A stretch of DNA of 64,000 nt from Microstegium vimineum (GCA_022036555.1 CM039119.1:4216001-4280000); one strand, 5' to 3'. Counted from the stretch's first letter, positions 27,544 to 39,639 are shown. Translations and numbers: made by a program. Notes: generated by a model not told the origin, from the sequence alone.

Positions 27544-28634
27544 TATATACTAGAAGAAGCCGGAGCTTCTGCACTCGTTTCAATGAAAAGAAATTGTACG
27601 CTTTAATGTGCAAAGAAGGAATTCAAAGTTTTCTTGTCATTTCATAAATGCATTTGGAATTTCTTCTAGCCAATCAACATGGCCGTGTATTCGTGCAGGT
27701 GAAGGAAAATGACATATTATCAGGCTATAATGCTAAACGTGGTATTGTAAAACTATGATCCAATATGTCTTTGTTTTTACTATAAAACCGTCTTTCTGCA
27801 GGTAACTCATGTTTGGGTCATTTCATTCTTACAACACCATTCTTGGAATCACAGAAGGCGTCACAGCCACAAGTAATATTTTTAACTGACCGGATCAGAG
27901 CAATTTAAGATAAATAATTCAGCTTAATGAGGGGAACGGTCATGAATTCCACATCCCATGGCTGGTGAGATAGTATACTTTGTATAACAATTCACTGATA
28001 TAGAAACTACAATAAAAGTTGATGGATTTATTAATTATTAATGAGTTGGTTCCGTGGCTCATCTATATATATGTTAGCATTCGAGCTCCCACATTTGATA
28101 CATTGAGTCCAAACATTTTCTCAACACTTAGCTTGTAAATTTTTGATTGTTCGTGTTATGCTCCTTTCACAATTATTTTTTCAAGAACATGCCTTAGCAC
28201 GTGTTTCCTTAAGAGGAACTGAGTTACATGATACAACTACGGGAAGATCCCCGTAGGGTAGGTTACTAACCACGAAGACACTGGTAGACAACCTAAACCA
28301 AACAACAAGAAAAAGCAGGGAAGGGTCCCTCAGCTACAACACCGTACCTAAGCAAGCTAGCCTAGCTAGCATGTGAAAAAAGAAGACACTGACTACGCAA
28401 CGGTTGACAATAGAAAAATCAAGCCCAGAGTGGCAAAGCATCCACCCATAGAAGACCTTGTCATGTACAATTGCCGGCGACAAAGCATGAGCCGGAGAGG
28501 GGACCCAACTAAACGATGACAGCAAAGTATCCTCTTTGGGAGAGACCCAAATGACCTCAGCGGCAAAACATATACGCCACATGAACAAATGCGATCTCGG
28601 CAACAAAGCATCCGTGGAGACCAAAAGCTGAGTT
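27544..28634. other. Intergenic, AT-rich then a block of unknown origin
   Basis: Nothing recognised in 27544-28180. 28190-28630 (ACTACGGGAAGATCCCCGTAG inverted motif, then AAGCAAGCTAGCCTAGCTAGC) replaces the sequence expected upstream of the first PHAS-like unit and so is probably an insertion, but no termini were found. Confidence 0.4.
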
Positions 28635-29340
28635 TTTTTTGTGGGACTCAGTGGGGAAATGGGAGGCAATGCATGGTAGTAGTAGTCCTGATGCAATATT
28701 CCCACAAGAATGCACGAGGATTTTGCCTGACATTGCACTCAGTTGACTTAACGATTGCACTAACGCCCTTTTGCCTTCAGCGCGCTTCGGTCAGCTGTTT
28801 ACCAGACACCTGTCTGCGCTTGTGCACGTACCTGCGGAAGAACACACTATTGCCAAGACAAATATATATAGCACGGGTGTCACACAGTCGCTGATCTGCT
28901 ATCAGCAATATCATGCGCTGACGTGGTAAATAGCTAGACACTCTCCGGTGAGGGCAGTCCAAAAATTTCATCCTTAAAAAGGGTTACAAACTGACTGTTT
29001 AATAGATATACGTTGCACAATGGAATAATAGGTAAGTTAAGTATCCTTGTTTTTTAGCTTGTGCAGTTGTGCCATGGTAAAAATGCCATTTGATATCAGA
29101 AGAAGTATTTGCGTTAAATAAAGAGACTTTTATGAATTAATCACAGGGGTCTACATGCCGATTTTCTTTGCACATCACATTTATTTTGCGCAGTTGGTAT
29201 TGGTGAAACATTTATTTGTAGTTGTCTCTTGCAATATAGCAGTTGGAGTACTAGCTTCTGAATGAAATGAAGATCGAATATTAAATGGCAGCTTTGATTC
29301 TTTAGTTTATAATATGGATTGCTCAATTAAGGCTCCGGCT
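28635..29340 (+). ncRNA. PHAS-like unit 1 (decayed miR2118 site, no promoter)
   Basis: Shares its body with the other units: GGGAGGCAATG site, GAGGATTTTGCCTGACATTG, ACCTGCGGAAGAACACAC, GGGTTACAAACTGACTG, GCCATTTGATATCAGAAG, TTTAGTTTATAATATGGATT. No long ORF is conserved between copies, so it is non-coding in design. The upstream TATA-leader is replaced by unrelated sequence, so it is probably silent unless read through. Confidence 0.55.
28654..28675 (+). promoter_or_regulatory. Decayed miR2118 target-like site, unit 1
   Basis: The core AAATGGGAGGCAATG is kept, but both ends have diverged from the motif in the other units. Confidence 0.45.
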
Positions 29341-29348
29341 AGGTAGAT

Positions 29349-29355
29349 TATATAA
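29349..29355 (+). promoter_or_regulatory. TATA box of PHAS-like unit 2
   Basis: TATATAA followed by the conserved GCAATCGACTCCC, 156 bp before the miR2118-type site. Confidence 0.65.
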
Positions 29356-29511
29356 GCAATCGACTCCCAAGTCCCATCACATCTTCACATCTTAGCACCA
29401 TCTTCTCTTTGCTTTCGCTTTTTCCATAGTGTGTTGCCTTTTGCGTACAACGCAAAAAAGAGAGGAAAAAATAATGGTAGCTTCGAACACAGATGACGGG
29501 AGAACTTGCTA

Positions 29512-29533
29512 TAGGAGTGGGAGGCAGTGGGAA
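29512..29533 (+). promoter_or_regulatory. miR2118-type target site, unit 2
   Basis: 22-nt site with core GTGGGAGGCAGTGGGAA, complementary to the miR2118 core (GCCUCCCA flanked by the family's UUCC ends) with G:U pairs. Predicted cut after 29523. Confidence 0.68.
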
Positions 29534-29879
29534 CCGGCAGCTCTATTCCAAGCGACGAGGCTACAGTAGCCACACCCCGATCAGAAGCAAATGCTGTGAA
29601 TCTTGTTATAGTCGTAGCAAGGTGGACCGGTGGAGGCCAGCTCCAAATTAATAAAGCACCGGTGAATGTGATCGAGATGCAGCACCTGATTGCTATTGGC
29701 GATGCAAATGAGAGATGGAATAATCTGCGAACACATGGTGGATAAGTACCATGTATGTTTAGTTTTGTGATGAGTGATTGCCCAACACTTGAGCGTTTCA
29801 ATTTGAGTGGCTTATTACTAATCTTTGCGAAAGCAAATGTGTGCTTGTCTATCGGCTTGTGGTGTGCAGGTATTATGCC

Positions 29880-31902
29880 TAGTGACAGTGGTCAATGGCG
29901 TGGAGAAGGTCGAGTAGAGGCTTGCCGTGCCGATGGACTGAGAGCGGTGAAGGGCGGAAGCGGGGCTCGGACTAAGGGACCATGGGCGCCGGCAGACTAA
30001 CTGTGGTGGCTAGTACTTGGCACCGGCGAGTGCGAGAAGACATGGAGGTAGACCGAGTCGACCAAGTCAAGACGGTGGACGTGCAAGTCGAGCGGAGGCT
30101 CAGGGGACTCGGAGTCCGACCGGGCGAAGACAAGGTGGCTCACGTCGAGTGGTTTGGTGGTTTGGGCCTCAAAACCATCCGCGTCGGTTTCCGAGTTTGG
30201 GCCGCAAAACTCGGGGTTCGGTAGTTGAGCCCAAAGCTACCGGTGGCGGGTTTTCTGGGTTTGGGCCTCAAAACCTAGGCGGAGCTTTCGAGGAAGCGGG
30301 GATGGCACGTGGCGGAATCCTGGAGGTTGCGTCGAGGCGACGGCAACTCCTGGCAGGAAGCGGGGCCGTCCATTCAAATCGAGCGAGATATTTATCGGAG
30401 CTTGGACTGCAATGCTTAGGCTAGGTAGTTCACTCATTGTATCTAGGGTTTTTGGAAAATAGCCAAAGCCTCTGATAAATAGAGGATGAAGGGATATCCT
30501 CATCCTATCTCTTGAACCCTAATCATTTGCCCCAACTCTCTCTCTCTCTATCCTCTCTCTAGTTCATGAGATTCCTAGGTTGATTTCACCAACCTCTATA
30601 AGGACTTGAGTTTGTTGCGAGGAATCGGAGGCCGTAACCTCCGTAAGCCATGGTGGCTTCGACTTCTTGATCGTGTCCCCGTTTTTCTTGTGTTCTTCGC
30701 GTTTTGCTTTTGCTCCCTCTTTTTCCCGAGATGATTTCTCTTTGTAGGGAGTAGTTCATGCAAATCCGTTTGAACCAAGTTGTTCGTATTCGTGAGGAAC
30801 ATCTTTGCACCGAAGGAATTCCCCTCAAACCTCACGAGTGCGTAGATCGGGTGTTTTCTTTACTGTGTTCTTCGTTCTTGCCCCTTTTCCCCCAAATCCT
30901 CGTTTCTCTTTAATTCTCACCAAATTGAGCGATGATTTCCTCGGGATAGCTCCCCAACTGTACAAGGATCATGCCTACAAAGTTTGGTTGCAGTTGGAGT
31001 TCATTTGGTTGAGTTTTGGGAAGATTTGGCGGAGTGAAATCGATTTTCGCAGGTTTACTGCGCTCTGTTCGTGAGCGTCGGACCAGGCGTCGGACCACTT
31101 TGCACAGGCTTTGGACCATAGCCCATTGGTCCGGTGGTCTGCCCAAATTCCAGCAGAACAGCCCCTAGCACCGGACTATACCACTGGACCACTCTGCATA
31201 GTCCTGTGGTACCGTTGGACCACTTGTCCTGAGCTAGGGTGCTCACTGTGTGGCTGATTTTTTCCGTCGGACTACCCTCCGGACCACCCACCGGACCATA
31301 GCACCGGACCATAGCGAGTGGTCCTGTGGTCTGGCCAAAAATCTACAGGGAAGCACCTAGCTCCGGACCATACCACCGGACCACTCTGCATAGTCCTGTG
31401 GTACCGTCGGACCATACCACCGGACCACTCTGCATAGTCCTGTGGTACCGTCGGACCATACCACCGGACCACTCTGCATAGTCCTGTGGTCACTGACTGA
31501 AGTAGTCATGTGCTCGTTTCTCTCTCGTCCGAACTCCGAATCAAGTTTCGTTTGTTGCGTTGGATTCGTATTCACATAAGGAACATGATTAAGTACTTTT
31601 GAGACCAGTTCTCATAAGTATTTTTGGGTGTGCTCTTGCCTCTTCTCTCTAGGGGTTGAGAGTACCGCTCTCGGTGTATCGGTTTCGAGTTCGTGGCTTC
31701 GATCGTTCTCCATCTTCTCTGACCGCTCCGCTGCACCTTTAGGGGTCTTCCTAAGGTGTCCACCTACTTGTTAGGTCGTGTGCGAATCGGTTCTTCCGAG
31801 GTCAAGTTTTTGGTGTGATTTTGGGACAAGGGCCAAGTCTTTGAGTTGAATTTTATTTGGCTCCCATTCACCCCCCCTCTGGTCGCCGTTCTCGGTCCTT
31901 CA
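29880..31902 (+). repeat. Copia-type LTR (probable solo or orphan LTR), 5' limit uncertain
   Basis: Ends with GGCTCCCATTCACCCCCCCT and GGTCCTTCA at 31902, the tract seen reversed at the 25146 LTR. A TATA-like GATAAATAGAGG near 30475 is followed by a CT-rich leader (30535-30560). No PBS follows 31902, so it is a 3' or solo LTR. The start could lie anywhere between about 29760 and 30430. Confidence 0.5.
31371..31490. repeat. Minisatellite, 44-bp period, 2.7 units
   Basis: CCGGACCACTCTGCATAG at 31376, 31420 and 31464, exactly 44 bp apart. A diverged copy lies at about 31183. It sits inside the LTR-like block. Confidence 0.9.
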
Positions 31903-31984
31903 CAATCAAAACAAAGCCGACATGCGCAGTAGTCAGGGGCCGCGCACAGCTTTGCACTTGCTCCGGCCATGGCACGCCTTGCCT

Positions 31985-32745
31985 TGCCTCGCTCGCATCT
32001 GCCGCTGTAATAAGCGCGGGCCTGGACGCGGCCTCGCCCTGGCCACGTTGCTCCATCGTTCTGGCCGTCCGATCGCGTTTGTAGACGGCTAGGATCATCC
32101 CCAGGGTGTCGATACTTTTGCATAAAAGCCCTCCAATTTTGTTCAAATCAACCTGCGATACAGCTAGATCTTCGTGAACAGTAAATACCGCTGTAATAAG
32201 CGCGGGCCTGGACGCGGCCTCGCCCTGGCCATGTCGCTCCATCGTTCTGGCCGTCTAATCGCGTCTGTAGACGGCTAGGATCATCCCCAGGGCGCTGACA
32301 CTTTTGCAAAAAAGCCCTCCAATTTTGTTCAAATCAATCCGCGATGCAGCTAGATCTTCGTGAACAGTAAATATCGCCGTAATAAGCGCGGGCCTGGACG
32401 CGGCCTCGCCCTGGCCACGTCGCTCCATTGTTCTGGCCGTCGATCACGTCTGTAGACGGCTAGGATCATCCCCAGGGCGTCGACACTTTTGCATAAAAGC
32501 CCTCCAATTTTGTTCAAATCAACCCGCGATACAGCTAGATCTTCGTGAACAGTAAATATCGCTGTAATAAGCGTGGGCCTGGACGCGGCCTCGCCCTGGC
32601 CACGTCGCTCCATTGTTCTGGCCGTCGATCGCGTCTGTAGACGGCTAGGATCATCCCCAGGGCGCCGATACTTTTGCATAAAAGCCCTCCAATTTTGTTC
32701 AAATCAACTCGCGATACAACTAGATCTTCATGAACAGTAAATACG
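31985..32745. repeat. Tandem array, 185/186-bp period, 4 units
   Basis: CTGTAATAAGCG (CCGTAATAAGCG in one unit) at 32005, 32191, 32377 and 32562; spacings 186, 186, 185. Each unit holds CGGGCCTGGACGCGGCCTCG, GGCTAGGATCATCCCCAGGG and AGATCTTCGTGAACAGTAAA. 186 bp equals 62 codons, and the minus strand is open across the first two units (31868-32242) and again at 32350-32679. No gene function recognised. Confidence 0.9.
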
Positions 32746-33878
32746 TGCAATTATCTTCCGCCTACACCCCTGTATCCTAAAAATAGTTCGCGCGAAGAAG
32801 ACGAAATTTCAGTTTCATGGTTTTTTTATACTTACCCGCTCGCCCGACACTTTTGCGGGAAACACCCCCGCCTTAGGCACCTCCCCCGGGTTCATCTCCC
32901 CTCTCTCTCCGTCTCTCCCATTCCTCTCTCTCCTTCTCTCTCCCTCGCTCCTCGACCCGGCCGCTGCGGCCTCTCTACACCACGTCGGTGCTGCAGCGCC
33001 CCTAGGTACGACGTGGCTGGCACCACCGGTGGCGGTGGCCCACCCCCGCTCCCCTCCGTGTCTCTCTCTTTCTCTCCCAGATGGTGTCGTAGCAGACCCG
33101 CCATAGGGGCTACGGTGTGGCGGCGGCGCCCCGGCGCGGCGGCCTGGCCAGGCCCCTGCTGATGTTGTCCCGGCGCAGCGGCTCCTGCACGGCCCTCCCC
33201 CTCTCGGCCGGCAAGCGAGCGCGTGGGGGCGCCGATGTGGGCCGCGCGTTGCCTCTCCTTCCTCTCCCTCCTCTCTCGGCGGCGGTGAGGGCCGGCTCGG
33301 CCGACCGGCGAGCGCGTGGGGGCGTGGGTGTGGGCCCCGCGTCGCCTCTCCTCCCTCTCCCTCCTCTCTCGGCGGCGGCAAGGGCCGGCTTTGACTGGTT
33401 GCAGCCGGCCGACGAGCGCGTGCGAGCGCGGGTGTGGGTCCCGCGTCACCGAGCCACGGGGAGTGCGTAGGCAGCCACTGCCAACGCGGGCACCGCTAGC
33501 CGGCTACCACTGTCGGCGAGCTAGCTGCTGCCCGTCCACTAGGAAGGTTAAGGTGCTCTCTCCTCTTGCTCCCCCTCCCCTTCCATTGCCGACGCCGAGG
33601 ATCCAACAGTGCGACCCTGACGCGGCAGTCACAAAGGCCCCGGTGAGGGCGGCCCTGGTACAGAGGGCCGGGGTATGCGATAGAACCGGTGGATCCAGCG
33701 AGGGTGGCCTCCGACGTCGAGGCCCTAGCATGGTCTGGAGTCTGCTCTTCATCTCCAGGTCGCGGTCCTTCCGATCCCCTTCCATGTCTCCTTGCCATGT
33801 TCTGCTCATTGTCCTCGTCCGAATTCCTCTGATTTTCTTGCTTCCTCTAAGGTTTGTTTGTCAAGAGGGATGCCCCTA
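32746..33878. other. GC-rich spacer with a 93-bp internal repeat
   Basis: Very GC-rich. GCGAGCGCGTGGGGGCG recurs at 33215 and 33308 (93 bp apart), with a third diverged unit near 33412. Long ORFs occur on both strands, but they are low-complexity Pro/Arg/Ala and typical of GC-rich non-coding DNA. Could be the 5' part of a degraded gene; no domain seen. Confidence 0.45.
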
Positions 33879-33886
33879 GGCCCTAG

Positions 33887-34484
33887 CAGGGTTTTCAAAA
33901 CCGGTCGGTAACCGCGGTTACCGACCGGTTACCGACAAACCGCCGCCGAGCGGTTCAGTTTCGGACCGGTTTGAATTCAAATTTCAAATTTGAAAAAAAA
34001 ATCAAAAATTTTGAAAAAATTCCTAAAAATAGTTCATGATTTATAGAGTCGAATGGTGTACAAATTTTTCAAATTGGAGTTCGTTTGCTATTTATTTTGA
34101 CGTGTACAAGTTTGAAAAAAAAGAAAAAGGATCTTTTCTATTTTTTTCCAAACTTGTACGCGTCAAAATAAATAGCAAACGAACTCCAATTTGAAAATTT
34201 TGTACACCATTGGACTCTATAAATCATGAACTATTTTTAGGAATTTTTTCAAAATTTTCGATTTTTTTTTTCAAATTTGAAATTTGGCTTGGGGCGGTTT
34301 GGGGCGAAACCGTCGGTAACCGGCCCAAACCGGTACCGGTTACCGACCCCAAACCGTTTGAACTACGCCGTTTGAATTCAAAATGCGAACCGTTCGGTTT
34401 GGGGCCGGTTTGGACCAGTTACCGCGGTTACCGGCCGTCCGCTCGCCGGCGGTTACCGGCCACCGGTCGGTTTTGTAAACCCTG
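33887..34484. mobile_element. hAT-like foldback MITE with perfect 8-bp target duplication
   Basis: Terminal CAGGGTTT inverted repeats, flanked on both sides by GGCCCTAG (33879-33886 and 34485-34492). Inside, arms of about 150 bp are inverted copies of each other: TAGTTCATGATTTATAGAGTC / GACTCTATAAATCATGAACTA and TTTGCTATTTATTTTGACG / CGTCAAAATAAATAGCAAA, around a short centre at about 34125-34150. Sub-terminal GGTTACCG repeats occur on both ends. The 8-bp duplication and CAGGG ends indicate hAT. Confidence 0.88.
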
Positions 34485-34492
34485 GGCCCTAG

Positions 34493-37400
34493 GGTGTTTG
34501 ATGAAATGCACGCTTGGAGCGCTACAATTTGGATAACCTTTTTTACTTTAACTGTTTCATGTTCGTAGTGTACTGCAGTCTCTATTTTCTTTTGTCTGAT
34601 TCAGCACGTATGCTTGCAAAATCCACATGGTCATCAGTTATGTTCTCAAAAATAATGCACCTGAATGTTCTATGAGGCTGACTATATTCTCATTTCCAGA
34701 GAAGCTCACCTCCGGTGTGCCATGCTATTATGCTACATACTTTTTTTGCTATATAATTTCTTTGTTTTCTCACATGTCTGTAAAATTAAAGACCATAAGT
34801 ACTCCTATACAACCTAAAAAATACTTTAAAATACAGCAAGGACTTGCAAAATTACAGCTACAACTATCGTTTGCCAACTGATAGATTTCATTATTTTTCC
34901 TTTGTTCAATTATGCCAATTATAGTTATAGCACAGTTTTTATATACTAAATTTGCTTCTTACATTTTATTATTGTCCTAGATCATAATTGGCAATTTGTC
35001 CTGCTTCTTTCTACTAGAGACATATCCTTTTGATTTACTAATTGTTGAGATAACACACACCCCGTTACAGATTGCAACATTTTGTGGGTTAAATTGTGTG
35101 TTTTCTGCTCTGAGGATGAAACTTGTGTGTCAAAAAAAAGCCAGGGGGCTTGCCAATTTTGTATGCATTAGAATTTCATTTTCAATGCGTTGGTGCTCTG
35201 GTTCCTTGAGCAGCTTTAGCTATATCAAATTATTTTCGTTCTCATCCTTCCTTGAAACCCTTAGGTTCACTTCTCTCCTTTGACCTTTGATTTGAATCTC
35301 AGGCTTACCAGGAATACTCATATTTGCTTAACATGATCTCTGGTTTGTGATATGATATTTGTCTTTTGTTCTACCACACGTCGACACCATGTGTCTCTGT
35401 TACAGTTTCTTTGTTGCAGTTCGAGTGGCCAAGCAAAATGAGGTTAATTTTCTGCATTGAGGGAGAGATTATGCTCATGAAAGAAGAATTGAGAACTTAC
35501 AGCTACTATCCTAATAAGTGAAGCTGCAGCTGTCATCCTCAAAACTAATATGTTTGGCATTTTCAATGGATAAAAAACAGGGACCATTTAAGCCATGGGA
35601 AAATTCTATGTGTTTTTCCCTTTTCCTTTTATAGCATCTTTAATTAAGTATTAATTGTTAGCACAACATTTATTTAATATACACAGCTCATAGTTTTGCA
35701 AATTTGATATATCATAATAGGTGCTCCTGTTGAAAGAAGAAGGGTTGGGGTATCATAAAGGTTTTACCACCAAGTTTACAAATGATGTCTAAAATGCAGA
35801 ATTGCATACATCGACAGATATATAGTTCTTCCACATGGTTGCAGCTCAAGAAGACACAAACACAGATAAGGTAAAATTATGTAACCTTCTGAAAGTACTA
35901 ACTATGTTGTACATATATTTTGGGATTGTTCAGTATTATGACATACAAATTTCGTATTATGATAGAGATAAATGAATACATGGTGCAAAACTACTGCCTA
36001 AATCAGATATTGTACCTCATGCGTCAAGTGTGTTGTTCAGTTTCCAATAAGATAAGCTCATTTTGGCAGTGACAAAATACAACTATTTATGATTTGATCC
36101 GAATTATTCATGTCTGTACTCATTCTAGGTACATCCAGGGTGCATATTTGGTTTGAAAATTTTGCTTTAAATAAAAGAGAGAATGCTTTGAAAGAGGGTT
36201 TGATAGACTACATGCTTGACACCTACATTTTACTGTGTTTTCAGAGTCTCTTCAGAGTCTCATTGTTCTTAGTTCAGTTTCTTTTGCTCTTCAGAGTCTC
36301 TGTCAGATGAGTTTGGTTTTTGTAAGCTGATCAACATCTTTGTGGCCCCTTGGTATGTCATTTGTGCTATTTCTTTTGTAGAAAATGCCAATCGTCTCAT
36401 CAATTTTGTTATTATTTTTTTTATTCTAACCAGTGAGAGAAGGTTTTCACTATGTCAGCATGTTGGCGCTCAGAGGGGGGCAGTCCAGGCCTGTCTGCAG
36501 TAGTTATGAGTCCTAGGCCAGTTGCCTCCACTGGTTGCAACATTTAGCAACCCAGGCCTCGCTATGACAAGATTTGTTGCTGCCAATTTCCGTTTGAGGG
36601 TTTGATGCTTGAAATAAAACCTACTGTTATTTTGGTATGTATTTTTCTCAGTGTCCCTATTCTTGCTGACCTATTCATCTACATCTGTAATGTGTTTTGT
36701 CAAATTGGATGGGACTGACATGGTTATCCATTTCATTTTTTTATTTCTTTGTCATACATTCAATTTGTTTTTCGTTTCTTTTTAGCCTTTTCTTTATGTG
36801 TTGTTACATTACGAAATAGAAAGAGGGACGATCTAGATGTTTACTATTGGGGCGTCCTATCTGTGCCTTCTTCAGGTTGTGGCAGCTAGGTGTGCCTTGC
36901 CTTATGTGTCCCTTATTTCTGAGTTCGCTGGAGATGGAACTCTTGTTTATGGAATCGAGATTGAGGTACCCTGTACCCAAAGCGTCCATTACAACCAAAC
37001 TGTTTTTTTTTTTCTGGGCAGGCCAGGATCCGGCTGGCGGTGCTGGCTATGAACTGGCTGCTTTGCAGGCCATTTCTTTTTTACAGAGTCTATATGGGTT
37101 CATTGTAGTAGACTACAACTTTTAGGATGCCATGCTGTATAGGAGAATTGCACAGGCGGCCGCCGTTTCTGTTGCCGCAAGAGCCGCAGGACTGATTAGG
37201 TTGGTATCAGGGACCATTGACTGTAATTTATGTCCTCCGCCTGATTTGGTGGTTCAGTCTGATTGTTTCCTGAAGGAGGCATTGGTGTTGAGTCTGCTTG
37301 TTTGATGTCATAATATTTTTTTTCTTGCATGTTTAGTTATCCAGCTTTGCACGGGTGAATAAAGAGACAACAATTTTTTATAGATGTGTTTGCTTAGCTT

Positions 37401-38380
37401 GCTAACTCAACTCTGTCTTCTCCTGCACTCCCTAGAATGCTACTCGGTTGTTGAGTGTGTGGATGGCTTTGGCCACCCATTGCGGTGCTATTATGTGGCA
37501 TCACGAAAGGGTCCAATCAAGAAAGAAAACACAAAGAGCACTAGAATTACCTGCTTGTTGCAGATATCGGCTCCAAATCGATCTCATGCATGGAGGGGGC
37601 ATCTTTTTAAGGAAGAAAGCACAAAGAGCACTAGAATTACCTGTTGTGGCATATATTGACTCCAAATCGCTCTCTTTTTCCGTTGTTGTTGTGTTTTTCG
37701 TTTTTGGATGTAACATCGTTCTCTGCTCTTTTTTTGTTGACCTTCTCCTGTCCAGCATAGCAAAACAACTGCTGTGAATATTGGATGCTTTGTTTTCATT
37801 CTTTAGAGTCTACTAGGTAAGATTACATTGTATTTGATATTGTACCAGCGTTCTATTTTCAGCTTTAAATTGACAAGTGTTGCTATGTTGATTATAGCTC
37901 CGTTTTCTACTGCAGTGTTGCCTAAGTGGTCTCGATGGCGTTCGACTTGCTCCCTGAACTGCGTCCACGTGCAAGGCTTTTAACAGTTCAGCTATAGCCT
38001 ATAGAGCAGCTATCGCTTTTCCTTCATGATATTGACTATTTATGTACTATCTATGTATGCTATGATACACTGACATGCCTACCAACTTGTGAACAATTGA
38101 ACGATCTTAGCTGCTAATTCTATTAGACGTTTAGCAATCCTGACTTCATAGCTGTGATACCGGTCTGCGCGAGACCTATTGATTTTTATATCGTCTATCT
38201 ATCTATTGCGCCTTTCTATCGGCGGCACCAGCCCGCGCGCAGGGGCGCGCACTTATCACTAGTACGTACTCACCGCCATGGGCGCGAGCCGCACATGTGG
38301 GAGTGGGGGACCCCTTCGTCTGCCGTGGGGAGGGAGCATCTTCTGCGACAGGCGGCAGGGCACTCCTAGTCCTTGCACCA
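34493..38380. other. Intergenic, no gene supported
   Basis: T-rich plus strand with short ORFs lacking domains. One direct repeat at 37528-37680. The stretch could be an old non-coding transcript or decayed gene (plus-strand T-rich tracts followed by AG in places), but I see no consistent exon set. Confidence 0.4.
37525..37680. repeat. Direct repeat, about 65 bp, spaced 90 bp
   Basis: ACAAAGAGCACTAGAATTAC occurs at 37531 and 37621, with matching flanks (CTCCAAATCG). Confidence 0.85.
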
Positions 38381-38388
38381 TGTCGGAG

Positions 38389-38645
38389 CAGGGGCGGATG
38401 TAGAGCAGTAACATTGGGGTACAGCCCCCCCCCCCCCCCCCAAATTTCTGAAAAAAAAAATCAAAGTATATATACTCTTTAATATCTTGTGTATGTATAA
38501 TAGGTTGCTAAATACAATTGCTAGTCTATTCAGCCCACACAACAGTCTCAACACTCTAAAATTGGTGCTTCCTAAAATCGTTGTAACTATTTTATTGGTG
38601 AACTTTCGTCCGTACCCCACGATTGAAATGCTAGATCTGCCACTG
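38389..38645. mobile_element. hAT-like MITE with perfect 8-bp target duplication
   Basis: Ends CAGGGGCGGATGTAGAGC and GCTAGATCTGCCACTG are imperfect inverted repeats, flanked by TGTCGGAG at 38381-38388 and 38646-38653. 257 bp including a run of 18 C (about 38425). It sits directly upstream of PHAS-like unit 3. Confidence 0.88.
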
Positions 38646-38653
38646 TGTCGGAG

Positions 38654-39169
38654 CAGTGAGGCTTTCTCATCACTGGGCTTTGCATTCGTGTTATTTTTTT
38701 TCTCCTTCACAAGTAATGGTAGCTTTAGACACCAAAATGAAACTAGTGTTTTCTATAGAAATGGGAGGCAATGGTAGTATAGTAGTACGTCCTCCTGATG
38801 CAATATTCTCACGAGGATTTTGCCTGACACTGCACTCAGTTTTGATTTAATGATTACACTAATATAATAATGCCCTTTTGCCTTCAGTAGATATGCGTTG
38901 CACAATAATGGAATATTAGGTAAGTTAGTATCCTCGGTTTCTTATAGCTTCTGCCATGGTAAAAAAAGCCATTTGATATCAGAAGTATTTGCGTTGAATA
39001 AAGAGAATTATGAATCACAGTGGTCTCCATGTCGATTTTCTTTACACATCACATTTATTTTGCAGTTGGTATGGGTGAAGCATTTGTTGCTGTGTCTCTT
39101 GCAATACTTCTGAATGAAATGAAGAATATTAAATGACAGCTTTAATTCTTTAGTTTATACTAGCAAATA
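38654..39169 (+). ncRNA. PHAS-like unit 3 (miR2118 site, promoter displaced by MITE)
   Basis: Leader CTTTCTCATCACTGGGC..GTGTTATTTTTTTTC matches unit 5. The site at 38756 and the body (GAGGATTTTGCCTGACACTG, GATATGCGTTGCACAAT, GCCATTTGATATCAGAAG, CACATCACATTTATTTTGCAG, GAATGAAATGAAGAATATT) match units 1 and 4. It ends in TCTTTAGTTTATA, where a 2.7-kb insertion begins. No ORF is shared among copies. Confidence 0.62.
38756..38777 (+). promoter_or_regulatory. miR2118-type target site, unit 3
   Basis: 22-nt site with core AAATGGGAGGCAATGG; one more substitution near the 3' end than unit 5. Predicted cut after 38767. Confidence 0.62.
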
Positions 39170-39555
39170 TGTCAGTACGATGCAACGGGATACAAATGCT
39201 TTGTTCGTTTGAATTACTTTCAACTTATTTCACTCGTTTTTTTCTCACATAACACTATTTAATCAGCCGAAATCAGCTGGGCCATATTAATTTTGATGAA
39301 AATAGAGGCAGTCCGAAAAGAATGCAATTGTTGAAATCATATCGGTCAAAATAGTTTATATTTAACTAACTTTATATTAAATACTATTAACATTTTTGTC
39401 TCCAAATAGTTTTATTATAAAAATATATTCTATAACTAATCTAATGATATTTATTTCATATAATGAATATTTGTATTTCTTTACATAAAATTAGTTAAAG
39501 TTCTAACCGTCCGACTTCTCAAAAAATAAGAACTATATTTTTCTAAACGAAGATA

Positions 39556-39639
<84 letters not shown>

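Larger units (their letters stand above)
29341..29760 (+). ncRNA. PHAS-like unit 2 (TATA box plus miR2118 site)
   Basis: The TATA box at 29349, a leader AGCAATCGACTCCC, CACCATCTTCTCTTTGCTTT and the miR2118-type site at 29512 are shared with unit 4 (41913 onward) at matching spacing. No conserved ORF. Downstream, ACCGGTGGAGGC..GCTCC and CACCGGTGAATG also match unit 4. The far 3' part is cut off near 29760 by unrelated LTR-like sequence. Expected fate if expressed: miR2118 cleavage after 29523 and 21-nt phased siRNA production. Confidence 0.65.

Noticed and set aside
29982..30424. Overlapping ORFs of 80-135 residues.
   Set aside because: No domain; composition fits LTR or promoter-type sequence.
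31055..31575. Repetitive Trp/Gly/Pro ORFs on the minus strand.
   Set aside because: Products of the 44-bp GGACCA minisatellite inside an LTR-like block; frames change between units.
32815..33879. Several long ORFs on both strands in GC-rich DNA.
   Set aside because: Pro/Arg/Ala low-complexity in all frames with no domain; typical of GC-rich sequence with few stop codons.
33960..34300. A MIR gene in the long inverted repeat.
   Set aside because: Arms are about 150 bp and near-perfect with transposon ends and an 8-bp target duplication, so a foldback element explains it better.
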